From positions 1-64,000 of the forward strand of contig JNDT01001943.1 in NCBI GenBank assembly GCA_000697055.1: a stretch of 64,000 bases of DNA, written 5' to 3'. Below, in pieces: positions 24,001 to 36,482 of this stretch. The number at the start of each line of letters is the position of its first letter. Positions within the stretch are counted from its first letter, which is position 1. A program made the translations under genes and the position numbers. The notes below the pieces were generated by a model. That model made no database searches, was not told where the DNA came from, and saw only the letters and a list, made by a program, of their open reading frames with translations. Source of the stretch: Saksenaea vasiformis B4078. Lineage: Eukaryota; Mucoromycota; Mucoromycetes; Mucorales; Saksenaeaceae.

Positions 24001-26874
24001 TCAGGCAACCCTGCTGCTAGGAAGCTATTATCAAAACGGACTCACCGTTGAGAAGGATCTAACACGAGCACTTATGATGTATCACGAAGCAGCACGTCTC
24101 GGCGCGCCAGTGTAATGTGGAAATACCATGCGTATGGTCTTTCTCATCTTTTTTTAGAGCTCCTTTCGCCGCAGCTCAAGTGCACCACACGCTTAATCAA
24201 TTTGAAGAAGCCTTTGCCCAATATAGGATAGCGGCAAACGATGTCCGTCTTACAAACACGAGAATTAGCCAAACATCGAAATTTATGGTTGCTCGATATA
24301 TCCTAAGTTATGTTCCGCTGTCGGAGCGTCCTAATGAGGGCTGTAGCTCTGTTTTTCCACCGAGTATGGAAGGCATGACAAAACAGGATGCATTCCGAAT
24401 GCTTTATGCGCTTGCAACCGAAGACCGTTTTGGATTGTCGTATGTCTGGCTTGGTAAGTATAGCCTTATAGAGTATGGCTCAGATTGAAGTAACTATTCG
24501 TACGATGTTTATCAGCCAATTGTTACTGCCAAGGAAATGGAGTGACCGTTGATACGACACAAGCTGTTCGATGGTACACGCTAGCAGCCGACGAAATGGG
24601 TGACATAGACGCAATGGTGAAGCTGTCCCAAATGTATGAGCAAGGTGTCGGTGTAAAGGCGGATGAATCTATGGCATTCAAGTACTATCAACAAGCTGCC
24701 GATCATGGTCATCCAGAAGCTCAGTACAAAATTGGTATGATAGGAAAAATATTCCGTTAAGGGATTGTTTACTTATGCTAAACTAGGCATGGCGTACTGG
24801 AGGGGTTTGTATGGTACTCCTATGAACCTCGGCGATGCTGTCATTTGGTTCACTCGCTCGGCTGCTCAAAAATATGCTGTCAGCCAATGGGCTCTTGGAC
24901 AGATGGCGATGGAAAATGGTGATCATGACGTAGCCATTGCCTGGTGGCAGAAGTCAATTGAACTAGGCGATGTTCGTTCTATGCGATCCTTGGCGCGTCT
25001 GTTATTACAGAAGCCTCAGGATGATAACGAACAGAATAGTAGGTCTGGAGAGGCCATGGAACTCCTTGCGGACGCAATGCGTGAAGGTGACGCCGAAACG
25101 CTTATGCTCTTAGGACAACTCCATCAGGGACGTGCAACAGATTGTGTCTCTAATGAAGAAGGAGGAGCTGATGTCGTGTCTGGGAAGCAGCAAGAAGAAC
25201 AAGACTTGGCTACGCGATGTTTCCAACAAGCGGCTGCCATGGGTCACGTCGAGTCGATGTATTTAGCTGCCGAATCCTGGCATGCCCAACAACAATATGC
25301 AGCTGCTCTAGAATTCTATACGCGTGCGGCCGATCACGGCCATCTATTGTCCCGAGTGATGTGTGCACGCTATTGCCTCTTTGGCTTAGGCGGTATTACC
25401 GTCAATCCAGAAGCCGCCTATAAGGTGCGTTTTTTCACAAGTCCCGCTGGTCTTTATTTTTATTTTATTTTTCCCCAACAACTGGACTGGCTGACTAACG
25501 TATTTCCGGAACATAGGAATTGCTGCAATGTGCCGAGGAAAAATATTGTTGCGCTGCAGCATTCAACACCTTAGGTCAATGCCATGAACTGGGTCTCGGC
25601 ACGTCGCAGGACGATCAATTAGCGCTTAAATGGTATCGCCGATCGGCTGAAGAGACTCAGGACGCCGACGCAATGTACAGAATTGGTCGATTACTCGCCC
25701 AAGGACGGGTTTCCCAGAGTGGGATACATCAACATATGGCAGCTTTGCAGTGGTATCAGCACGCCATTAATGCAGGAGATCACGCGGCAGGACACTATAG
25801 TGCCGCTATCTATCTTTCCCAAGGATTAGTCGACGATGACGGCAATACTCTTTTGGCATCCGATCCTGAACAGGCATTGTTTCATTTTCGCGAGGCTGCC
25901 AAGCAAGGCGTGACAGACGCAATGGTTGAATTGGGACAACTGTTGCTAAACGACGATATAAATGACAAAAAGGAAAGGAGCATAGAAGAGCAACTCGAAG
26001 GTTATGAGTGGCTGAAAAAAGCTGCCCAATCGGCATCGCGACTGGCTCAGCGTGAACTGGGGAAGCTCTATCATTCTGGCAAGGAGACAAATAGTGGTAC
26101 TTGTGTCGTGGCACAAGACTTTGAGAAAGCGTACGAGTGTTTCTGTGATGCTGCTCAGCAGAAGGACAAGACAGCAACGTTATTTCTTGGTATTTACCAC
26201 GAACATGGAATTCATGTACCACCGGACCTGGAGCTCGCCAAGGAATGGTACAACATTGCAGTCAAGCTTGGATTACGCCAAGGCGGTTGGTGGTTGGCCG
26301 AACTAGCGTTGGCTCAGCTGCTACATCAGGGGAAAGAGAATCGTCAACAAGCTTATTTACTATTCGAAGCGGCACATAAACACGCGCCACCACACCAGCG
26401 GACATCCTCCGCGATTATGTTAGCTCGCTATCGATTGCACGGGTGGGGAAATGTCCCTATTCAATCGGAAGAAGCGGCAAGCGATCTGCTTTGCTTGGCA
26501 GATAAAGGTGAGACCAAGGTTTTCTTGGAAGTTGCCCAATGTTACGAGTTTGGCATTGGTTTGAAGCAAGACCTATCCAAAGCCTTTGAATGGTACAACC
26601 GTGTTATCCAGGATCAAGGCGATAAGGATTTGCTGGATGATGAAGACGAGAAAGATCAGGCCGAAGCATTATTTCGCTTGGCTGAATTTTACCGAAAAGG
26701 ATCTCCTATACCTGTCGATCTAGATGAAGCGAATAGGTTATACCATCTTGCCGAAACCAGAGGTAAGAAAAAAAAACCTTTTTTTCTCCGTTTATGTCTG
26801 AAACCAGATTACTCATATTTGCCTTAGGCTCATTAGCAGCCCGCGAGTATTTATGTCATTCTTCTTCACTATAA
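21077..26874 (+). CDS. Giant Sel1-like repeat (SLR/TPR-like) protein
   Basis: Nine exons join in frame: 21077-22344, 22391-22586, 22640-23497, 23549-24111, 24158-24453, 24516-24734, 24787-25424, 25517-26762, 26828-26874, giving about 1,776 residues. The first 250 residues are low-complexity and Pro/Ser/Thr-rich. The rest is about 34 Sel1-like repeats by hand count, with the consensus A..G...AQ..LG..Y..G, for example GDKYAQYIIGIHYENG and AQKGNKTAMYSLGLYYLKG. Such repeats form helical solenoids that scaffold other proteins; in fungi examples include chitin synthase activators of the Skt5 type and ER-associated degradation factors. The protein starts MGSNISKP, a good N-myristoylation context, which suggests membrane attachment. 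The second intron ends in AAG, yet the join restores the repeat consensus exactly. The specific role is unknown. Confidence 0.9.
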
Positions 26875-27803
26875 CTTATGCATCTATGCCCTGTATTTTT
26901 TTATGTCTTGTAGTCTAATTTATATTCTCTGTTTCCATTTTCTATGTATATTAACGTTAGTTTGTTGTATCATAAAAGCAGCAATGTATTTTCATCTCTG
27001 GCACCGCTATTTTTGGATTTCCAAGTTCGCGTTACATGCAACGCCAGATACTGTCAAATTTTTAATCTCAGCTACAGGGTAATATTGAGATGGTTCATCA
27101 TGGCGCGGCTGGTATTTGATTAACGAGCAGGGCGCTCGGAGTGTGGCTGTCGTACAAGAAAGAAATAGCAAGCGGAAGAAAAATAGCCGATAAATAAAAC
27201 CCATCTAGAGTGGCTGTGTACTGAAGTGGAAAGGTATTCGCGTACTTCCCAAAAAGGAAGAGTCAATGACATCCGCTTTCCTAGTCCTGTAACGGGGAGA
27301 TATGCAATCGAGATGCTTGAACATGCATGATAATTTATAATGGAGAACACGCGGAAAATGTGGTATGTTCCTCTATGGCTGCATAATGAATCCATTCGCC
27401 GCATGTCCCAGCGGTCCCGACAAAATTCACCGAGACGGGGCGTGTCATGTGGAACCATGAAATGGGATAGAAATTCGTTCGGGCTGACCACGTTTTCCTG
27501 TGCTCCGATGGCAAGGCTCAGCTACCGACCTAACGCGCAGCATCTTACAATAAAACACGTATTTAATGGAATGAAATCCAAGTCAAGAAACCGTGGTAGG
27601 TTTAAAACTATAGCAACACTTCCTTGTACGCCACACTATGAATCAGGGCAGCTTCTATTTTGATAGACAAATTCACCGGTTTCCTAAATAAACAGAAAAG
27701 AAACTTTAAATAAAATTCCGATTCTTGGTTATTTTAAATAAAAAGAAACTTGGCCACTCAGCTAAACGTTCGTTATTATTCTAAGGTCCCTCTATTTTAC
27801 ATT
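26875..27803. other. Intergenic region before the WWE gene
   Basis: There is no supported gene; overlapping frames on both strands at 27.1-27.66 kb show no family signal. A/T-rich TTTAAATAAA sequences at about 27706-27746 could serve as core promoter of the following gene. Confidence 0.5.
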
Positions 27804-28664
27804 ATGGCCAAACTATCGTTCCGTAACATCCTCAAGATCAGCAAAAAATCACAACCGGTCTCCAAGGCAACCTCTCCGACTTCTTCTGTGGCTTCTTTTT
27901 CATCAGGATCTACTACATCAATTCCTCGTACACCTACCCATGGCCCCGTTCAAGAGGCGCGTGGTATCTTCCGTACTCTCGAGCCAGTCTGGTATTATCA
28001 CACATCGCTCTTACCTAACCAACCTCCTTCGAACGACGGTTGGATTCGCTTTGATCAGTCCTCGCAACATTTATTGGAATTAGCCCACGGTGATGCCAAA
28101 CCTTCATGTGTACTTGCACAAACGCCACTGGGCCACTGCACAGTCTTTTTTGACCAACGCGCAAAGATCAAAGCGACACGCAAGCGTCGACAGACAACTA
28201 TATTAACGAGACCCTCGGAGCGCCTCAAGGATCGATTTGCATCCATGCCTTCGCTTAACACCACTTGTCAACGAGGCGATCAGCCTGAGGATCTGCCGCC
28301 ACTAAATACGACTATTTTGGAATTGAACAATAATATTCGCAGAGCGGTGGCACCCATCTGGTGGTTTGAACAAGATTCATGTGATGGTACAAAGGGGATG
28401 TGCCGTTTTGACTACAAAAACCAAGCTCGTCTGGAAGCACTTTCAGACGACCGATCAAGACTTGTTCTACACGATGAGGCATTCCAACAACCCTTTACTG
28501 TTGTGCTAGACACGACCAAGTCGCGCGATCAAAGAGAAGAATTACGCGGATTCATCTATTTTGATCCCGCTGCACAAAAACAAGAAGACTTGGCCATTGA
28601 ATTGCAATATAGCATGGATGATCAATTCCCGGTTCAATCTTTGGTCCGTCGCTTTTCCATTTAA
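27804..28664 (+). CDS. Protein with two WWE-like domains
   Basis: A single-exon gene of 286 residues. The ATG at 27804 (MAKLSFRNILKISKK) is chosen; the frame opens earlier but without an earlier ATG. After a basic, Ser-rich N-terminus there are two similar blocks. The first begins at about residue 60 (LEPVWYYHTSLL, then GWIRFDQSSQHLLELA and CTVFFDQ). The second begins at about residue 180 (VAPIWWFEQDSC, then CRFDYKNQARLEALS and FTVVLD). Both show the aromatic pair, the central Phe-Asp/Tyr and the distal Phe-Val pattern of WWE domains, which in animals bind poly-ADP-ribose or mediate ubiquitin-pathway interactions. No catalytic domain is attached, so an adaptor or reader role is inferred. Confidence 0.65.
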   Translation: MAKLSFRNILKISKKSQPVSKATSPTSSVASFSSGSTTSIPRTPTHGPVQEARGIFRTLEPVWYYHTSLLPNQPPSNDGWIRFDQSSQHLLELAHGDAKPSCVLAQTPLGHCTVFFDQRAKIKATRKRRQTTILTRPSERLKDRFASMPSLNTTCQRGDQPEDLPPLNTTILELNNNIRRAVAPIWWFEQDSCDGTKGMCRFDYKNQARLEALSDDRSRLVLHDEAFQQPFTVVLDTTKSRDQREELRGFIYFDPAAQKQEDLAIELQYSMDDQFPVQSLVRRFSI

Positions 28665-30138
28665 CTATTCCCTTTTTCCATTTTTCCTATTCCCCCCTCT
28701 CCTTTCTGGCTTGATTTCTTAACATTACATCTTTCATTTCATATTTGTATCTCATCCATCCTTTTCTCCATATTTAGATTTCTGTATATAATGATGCTGT
28801 CCATCTTATAAGAATTTATTTTTTTTCTCAAATTCCTGTTTACCGATATGATCGAAATGTTGTAATCTTCAACCTTTTTTTTTAGAAAGCCAGCTCCGGT
28901 TAGCACTAAATACAGGTCCGCGCTGGTTGTGACACTTATGTCTCTTGAATAATGCCCATGTTTTCCCGTCTTTATTGTCCTCATTCGGTCATTACAAAAC
29001 TATCTCGGAATAAATCGCAAATTCTACTGAATTTAGCTCTGTATAGAAGTTACATGTGAGTACGAATCAAGAAAAAAGATTGGCAGAAAAAAAAACTTGC
29101 CACCGTGATGTAAACCCCGACAATGACAGATCGGTGATTTTGAATGCATGTGAAAGTTTGTTGTCATGGACTGCACTGACACTGGTACTTTTGTCCTACG
29201 GATGCTGTCACTCTGCAGCCGATGCATCGGCAAAACTCCTTATTTGCTACGACGGAGTTTTTGAGAAAGACAATTGACGCTTGCTCATCCGCAATCGATA
29301 ATATTTGTTTTCACGTAACGCGTGTTTTTGGGATACTGAGTCGAATGCCTTAACGTCATCTCACACTAGTTGTAAGCTTTTTCACGCGATTTTTAGTGTC
29401 CTGTCTAGATCGAACTTTATCTACACACAGTACTTCGCAGATTGCCTTGCATCATTGCAGCAGAAACCACACCATCTCTGACATTAAAAAGTCCTGCGAC
29501 GTTCGAAACTCAACTTTACGCGACGACAGCTGTCTCTTTTGTTTCTATCGTGAATTGGACTCATGTATGTAGAATTTGGTAGATCATATGAAGATCAACG
29601 TTTTTTTTTCTCGTAAATGAATAGTTAATTATGCAGAGGGGCAGTGTTCCTTGTAAACCATTATCCGAGATAGGGTAAACCGGGATGCCTTGCTGAAGCA
29701 AATTATTACCAAAGTGGATTGTATTGCACGCTGCTGTCATAATCTCTCCTACTTTATAAGTCAACACAATTCATGTAACAGTGGGATAGTCAGTAATTGT
29801 TGTATTCTGTAGAGTGCAGAACGTGTACAACCTTTGAGCATGTCTACTGAACACATCCTTATTTGGTGTCCCAACTACAGTGTCTGCTGTGTAATCACAG
29901 GTTTCAAAGCTAGGTAAGTTCATTGTAGCAAAAAAAAAAAAAAAGGCTAGATAGGAATCCTCCATATCTAGAAAGAAATAGATGAATACTGGATTTGGGA
30001 CAAATGTTTGCGTCAACTCGCTGTCCTTTTACTCTCAATCGGAAGCGCATTTAGCGCAGGAAAGTGATGCGCCATTGCGGTGAGAAGTAATTTATTTTGC
30101 GTCAATCCAAGGAACATTTCGCACCTGAGTAAACCCCA

Positions 30139-30330
30139 TTTTTGCATTAAAATGCTTCAGTATGGTTTTTCGGTATTCTTTCGGAAAGCAGCAAAAATGT
30201 CTCAAGATAAGGAAAAATATCCCATTGAAACAAGGAATCGTTTTTGCATTGAGACGCTTCAGTGACGGATTCCCAGTATCCCATCGGAAAGCAGTAAAGA
30301 TGTCTCAAGGTAAGGACAGGTTCCACCCAA
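30139..30330. repeat. Two-unit tandem repeat, period about 102 bases
   Basis: Unit 1 starts TTTTTGCATTAAAATGCTTC at 30139 and unit 2 starts TTTTTGCATTGAGACGCTTC at 30241. Both continue through TCGGAAAGCAG and ATGTCTCAAG. The units have diverged, so the duplication is not recent. Confidence 0.75.
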
Positions 30331-30369
30331 AGTAATCCATACTTAAAGGAATGCACGAACTTTCTTTTT

Positions 30370-30930
30370 TTTTTTTTTTTCCTTTGGCTCTGTTTGTATT
30401 TAACATCTCCAGTACGGATGTCAATTTATATGCATACAGAATATTCATGTCTTTTATCTATCGCTTAGCCTGCATGACCTCTGTCCCGAACCGTCCTGGC
30501 TGCGGTGTAGCCCCTCGTTCACCACCAGGTAAGCAAGTATTATCGTAAACCGCCTTATCCAACTTACACAACAGAACTTCACCGGACGTTTGCATCACTT
30601 CAAGTCATCTGCACGGCGTACAACCTTATCATGGTTCGCTCACCAGGGACTCTCCCATGCTGGCTTGTCCCAGGCTCTTTGGCTTGATTACCCTTCGTTC
30701 GAGTAAGTAAAAGGACATCAAGGCATCTTCCGTTTATCAACCGTGAATGATTTTTTATGCTGCTCCAATAAATTATGCGTTCATCTGAAGACCAAGTTGC
30801 TGTAAGTAAACGTATGACTTGGTTGCCAATCGATTAACTAATGACCGCATAATCAACTATTTCCTTGGCTCTCAATGGACTCACAGTTTATTTAGAGTAG
30901 CGTAAACGGTTGTTCAATAAATAGTAATCT
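30370..30930 (+). repeat. Degenerate dispersed repeat, copy 1 (partner 61710-62290)
   Basis: Collinear similarity by eye with 61710-62290: CCTTTGGCTCTGTT at the start, ATGACCTCTGTCCCGAA, AAGCAAGTA, CCGTTTATCAACC / CCGTTTACTAACC, TTTTTATGCTG / CTTTATGCTGT and TAGCGTAAA. The two copies lie in the same orientation 31 kb apart. There is no intact coding frame and no terminal repeats that I could define. Confidence 0.65.
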
Positions 30931-32539
30931 ACTAGACCTTCAAATACATTTTCTCAAGCGATTTGAAAGTATAATAGCGTGCTTTTATGGCGTATTTCTA
31001 TTATCTTCCGATAGAATTACAACAGCAACGGTACTTGGAGTGTCGTTTGAATATCTGCTCTTCATTATTTATGGCCTCCACAATAGTGATTTTTCAGATG
31101 AAGTAATTTCTGACGCGTTTTATTCAACGGAACACTTTGTTCGATGAAGTCAGAAGATTATGGTGATAGATGCTGTCTTCCATTGTGAAAATTGATGGGA
31201 TACAGCATCGCTTATGTTGCTAAAATTATGCATATAGTAGAGGCTGTAACGCAGAGTCCTTTGTAATTACGGACGTTTCAAAAAGTGGAACGCTACGATT
31301 GGCAGGGTCCATAGGGTATGGTGGTCGAGCATGCAGCGAGATACCTAGATGAGAGTGGTTGTTTTCAAACTTCATGCTATTCTAATTAATGGAGAAACCA
31401 CAAGACTCTAAATGGTTTTACATAACTACTCGTGGCGTGCTGTCCCTTGAGTGAGGGCCTATTCTAGGTTATTCTAGTGAGTTTTGCGTGTAATTTTGCG
31501 TCGAATGAGTTTTTTTTTTGCGCTGGCCAATGGCATTAATTTGCGTTGTCTGGGAATGAATTTTACAGCAGCCGTTGTGGCACCCTTCAGGACGCATCAT
31601 TCGTTCGATCATGCAAAGATGACGGAGGAAGGCTCACAAATGTCCCATTACCTATATACATGCATACGGCAATAACTATTAACCATCATTAGCTGATGTC
31701 CTCTACGTTGCAGATATCGAAGTTGTAAGATGACTTTATATGGTATATACTGTATATACGCTACGACAAACAGCCAAGGTGCTTGAGTATAGTAAACAAT
31801 GACGAGAGACAGCAAAAGAAGCAGGATTTAATGGCGGAATAGGCATTGGAACTGCGAAGTATCATCATTAAAATTCACAACGAGAATGAAGGTGTAGCAG
31901 TGCTACAGATAGGTCTCCATGACCTTGTGTGTGGATTGGCTCCTGGTTAGCGACGATATTGTACTCCATACCATTCGTATATATTTGCTCTCCGCATACA
32001 GACGTATTCATATAAAAGGACGGGATCCTAAACCTAGGATCCCTACGTTTTTACCAAACAAAAACGGTACTTACCATTCCGGACGAACATCCTAAAAGCT
32101 CGCTTCCTCGCCCCCATCCCTTATACACCTACGAACCCGATCTTCGTAAGTTAATAGTGATGTTAGCCATAGGCCGTGCTATTACAAATACTTCTCTTTC
32201 GCATTGAAAATGATGAACGATCTTGGTTATTATATGGGAGGCGGGAACGTTTCATTGAATGTAAATGCTGGTGGTACTTTACCCGACGTCAAAAGGAACG
32301 GAGAGAAACGGCTGGAATACCAGGCAGAAATGACTCTTTCACACGCTGCATTTAGGAAAGTGGCAAAAGACATATGAATACCCAAACAATACTTCCGCAT
32401 CTGTGCGTACATTAATGAAGGTAGATCCAGCAAATGAAGATGGTATAGGGAACGCCTTAGCATAATCCTTGGATCTTTGCGTAAAAGGTAAAGAAATAAC
32501 TAAATCTAAAGCAAGAGAGACGTATGGACGGTACACTCT

Positions 32540-33530
32540 ACAGTAAATAGGCAAGTTATTTGATCTAGTTAATTGAGGAAGGGCTGACAGCAAAGGAGGC
32601 AGTTATGATCACAGGTATAAGCGTTCAAACTGCACAACATTATGTTAGAACATATAACAATGACGAAGAAAGACGTTTGCCAGGTATTCGAAGGAAGCCT
32701 TCTGTTCGACGCTACAGTAAGCTAACCGATGCTCACTCTGAATTTATATTGGAGTATATTGGACACAACCCTTCTTCTGTTCTGACTGACATAAAGGAGA
32801 ATCTTTGTAATGCATTCAGAGGTTTAACAATATCAACGTGAGCATTACATAGACATTTGGTCAATAAATGCTGTCTGACATTGAAAAAATTGGAGAACCT
32901 TCCTTGAAGCAAGGAACTCTAACCGAGTTATAGCTTTGCGGAAGGAGAAAACTGAAGAGCGGGCGAGATGTAAGATTTAGATTTCACCCCAAACTGCGTT
33001 TTCGTTGACGAAGCTGGATTTCATCTGCATACTCGGAGAAACTTCGGCCGATCCCTGAAAGGTAAACCAACAAAGGTACTGTACCGCCAAAGGGTGTTAC
33101 CATAACTAGATTAGGTGCCATATCCGAAGCTGGAGTGATAGCTGTATCGGTCAAAAGGCCAGAGGTCCCTACATCCGGAAGGAGGAAGTTAAACGAAAAG
33201 GTAAACGAGTCGATGGTGGAATTGGTACGCGAGCGGAACATTATCTCTCTTATATCTCGAATATAATGGATGTATTGGATAAACATGGGATGAAAGGCCA
33301 TTATATCGTGATGGATAATGCACCAATACACCCTCCAGAATCTGTTCGCAACCTAATTGAGAGTAGGGGCTATAAATGTCTGTACTTACCGTATATTCGC
33401 CGTTTCTAAATCCCGTTAAAGAGTTTCATTTATGATTCAGTAAACGAAGTAACATAATCACACTGTCAAGCCTGGATCCGATATGCTATGAGCTTCTTTT
33501 TACGGTGTAAAAATGAAGAGCGAGAGCTGT
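32540..33530 (+). pseudogene. Tc1/IS630-type DDE transposase relic
   Basis: The readable pieces are collinear with a DDE-superfamily transposase common in Mucoromycota: helix-turn-helix EGLTAKEAVMITGIS and SVQTAQHYVRTYNNDE, the first catalytic block FVDEAGFHLHTRRNFGRS, the second block YIVMDNAPIHPPESVRNL, and a damaged third block after GYKCLYLPY where the catalytic Glu region is lost. Stops and frameshifts occur near 32840, 33020, 33110, 33250 and 33400. No terminal inverted repeats were found. It is a dead copy. Confidence 0.8.
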
Positions 33531-36482
33531 AAGAGAGTTCGATGCAGAGACATGAATTACCGTTAAATGCTTACAGAAAATCCCTGTCACTCTCTTCAGA
33601 CAAGAGTTTCTTCTGAATGAGAAAATAGATTGTTAACCATCGCACATCCTTTTGTGCCGTATTTCATTGTTACACGATTTTTTCTTCTCCTTCATTGCGG
33701 ACCTGCAGTAATTCAAACCTTAGTTCCTCATTTTGTTACCGATTGTGCAGGGGCCGCCATTGCCTATTTTCACTACCAATTGTAGATCACTTATATGACC
33801 GCATCATCATTGGTATCTTTGGACTCAGTTGAATGAAGACGCGTACTCTTGTCATTACTGGTTTACAATGCGTCTCACTATCAATGTCCTGACCATATTT
33901 TAGAAACATATAAAAGAAAACTCTTTGAATAATAAAAATCTTAATCTTAGTCTCGCTGAATTCTCCCGTCTCATGTTCTTTTCTAAAGTCTTCTTTGATT
34001 CTCCACAGATAACTGAGGATAGATACTGTAAGTGAGGCAAACAAAATATGATATCATTTTGGTATGCTGGTGGAAACTTCGTATAGCGTACAGAAGAATA
34101 CCGATTCACTGAGAAAAAAACACGGCAAATAGGAGGCTTTCATCAGATGTCATTGACATTGAGAAATCATCATGTTCTCAAACAAACTGCAGAGAAGTGG
34201 CTGTAAGAGAGTGAAAGCGGTATGAGATGGCACAATCCATAACAGATAGATTTGTTGATCTAATTACGGGAAATAGCCACCAACGAGAAGCACGAAATTG
34301 GATGCGCGAATGCTTAATATCAACAAATGAAGGTGGATATCGGCTATTCAAAAGAAAGCCTCTACGGCGAGAGAGTTGTTGGATGGCGCGCATATGGACA
34401 TCCTCTAGCATTAGAAACAAAAAAGACAACTATATGAAATATGTGTTATCGATGCAACAGGGTTTGTCATTCGCATAGCACAGAATAATATTGGGATGTT
34501 AAGTACATGTGTGCATCTTGCGTTCAAAACCATGAAGCCGTCACATTGGATTGACAACAGTTTGTCACTTCTTTCGAGTTTTGCGACAGAACTTGCTCTT
34601 TCACTTTAATTTTTCATGATGTTTCCCACCCTCCGTGAAGCTACAGATATTTCCCTTTGGCTCATACATCGTGCCGTTAACGTATCCACCAACGTTCTGG
34701 TCATGTTCAAAAAACATTTAAAACTATTGCAAATCCAAGCTCAGAGAGAGCAAGAACGGCAAGGTAAATGACATTACATTAAAGAGATAAGGACATTAAC
34801 AAGTTTTACTTCATTGAATTTTTAGTTGTATGTAAAGACTGTGCTGGGGAAGGCCACCCCAACAAACGTTACAAGATCTGCCCGCTTAATCTCAACCACG
34901 GCCGAAAGAGAGGTAACAGATATTCGAAAGCGTATGCGGTCCTTAATAGACATATTGTAGTTGGTGAGAAAAGAAAACTGACTTTAGAAGAAGCTGGAGA
35001 ATCTTCGAAGGCGAAAAAAAGAGGAAGGATATCGAAGCGAAAAAGCACTGCTAACGAGAATTTACCATCACCATTGTGTCCCTCCTGTGGATCCACGGAG
35101 CATCGGAGTTCCAGGTCTGCAGCGTGCCCGAAGCATTCGCGAACAATGAACGAAACGCTGGAAGAGAAATTGGGAAAGCATTATGAGAGATTTACCAGAA
35201 AACTAGTATTTGAGAAAGTTGTCCGGCCACAATTCCAGCAATCTGTCCATGAACGCGTTTTGCTTTTATGCGAACTGACTCGTAGTGTCGTCCTGCGAGC
35301 CCAATTATTTGTCAATTATTACATTGTAGGCCATGCTTACGATGAAGTATGTGCGTACCTGTATACACAAAATTTTTGGTATTCGGTATGTCAGCTTGTC
35401 TTGGACAAGCCGGTTACAAGCACGAACGATAAGATGCCTGACGACATCTTCGAACAATGGACAGCGTTCTGCAACCGGTACCCCGGCCAGATATATCGGA
35501 GTACAACCCGAATCGCCTGTAGCGATGTACTTTCTTCAGCCTGTGTCACTTTAAGCACTGCGTATTGCAATCATATGGTCGAAACTTTCGAAAATCGTGT
35601 TACTTTTTATGCAATTTTCCAATTGCAATTTCTCTTACCAGTAGGATTCAGTTAATTTCATCCATTTTACTCATGCATGATCTTTAGGATTCGCCCAAGA
35701 AATTGATAAAAGAGATTGCAAGCGAATATATATTTGAAAGAATTGCTGGTGGCGATGCTCGTTGGCCTCCATCCATATCGCAAGATGTTCCAAATAACAT
35801 TAGGACCGCCACGGAAGCCATTTGCCAGGAACTTGAAGAAGTTGTTCCCAGACCTGCCTCGAAAGAGGCTATTTCCGCTGCTCCTGGTAGATATGTCCCA
35901 GCATTACGACATATCTTGGAGTTATATGATGAAAAACACTTGCAAGCGAAAAAAAGTGAACCATCAACAGAATTACCTCGATTATTTGGGCTAACACCGA
36001 TGGTGTCCTTCCACTGGAGGTTTATCACAGTCAATGCGAAGACTCTGGGCAGTCTTACTTCGCTGCGTGCGGGAACGAGCCATGAAGAGCAACTTGAACT
36101 TTTTTACAAGATATTTGATTTTTCAAAACTAGGATTCAAAAGGTAGTTTTCTCAGCTACTGAACTATTATGGATTACTTATACGTTTTTGTAGCTTGCAA
36201 GAGCTTAAGGATTCTCATATGTGCACCAAAGTTATAACCGACCAGTTCCTGCCCAAATTTTCGAAGCAAATAGCGAGATGAAAACATGTCATATCAAAAA
36301 ACTAAAGAGTTAGTGTTGTAGAGGGGGTTAAATAGTATCAAGTTAACTCGCTGCTTTGTCTGAAATTGCTTTCAAACTTTTTCTTTTCTCTTCCAAAAGT
36401 GGCACGTCTTAAACAGGGCCGATCTACGATTGAAACACAGATAATGCAAACGGGTAAATATTTAGCTGTAACTAAAGCCATA

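Larger units (their letters stand above)
28665..32530. other. Gene-poor region with repeats
   Basis: No gene is supported. It holds a two-unit tandem repeat (30139-30330), a poly-T tract (about 30362-30380) and one copy of a dispersed repeat (30370-30930). Elsewhere I see nothing beyond short frames. Confidence 0.55.

Noticed and set aside
35684..36034. Minus-strand frame over Fanzor exon 3
   Set aside because: A shadow of the coding strand; the plus-strand reading is collinear with Fanzor proteins.
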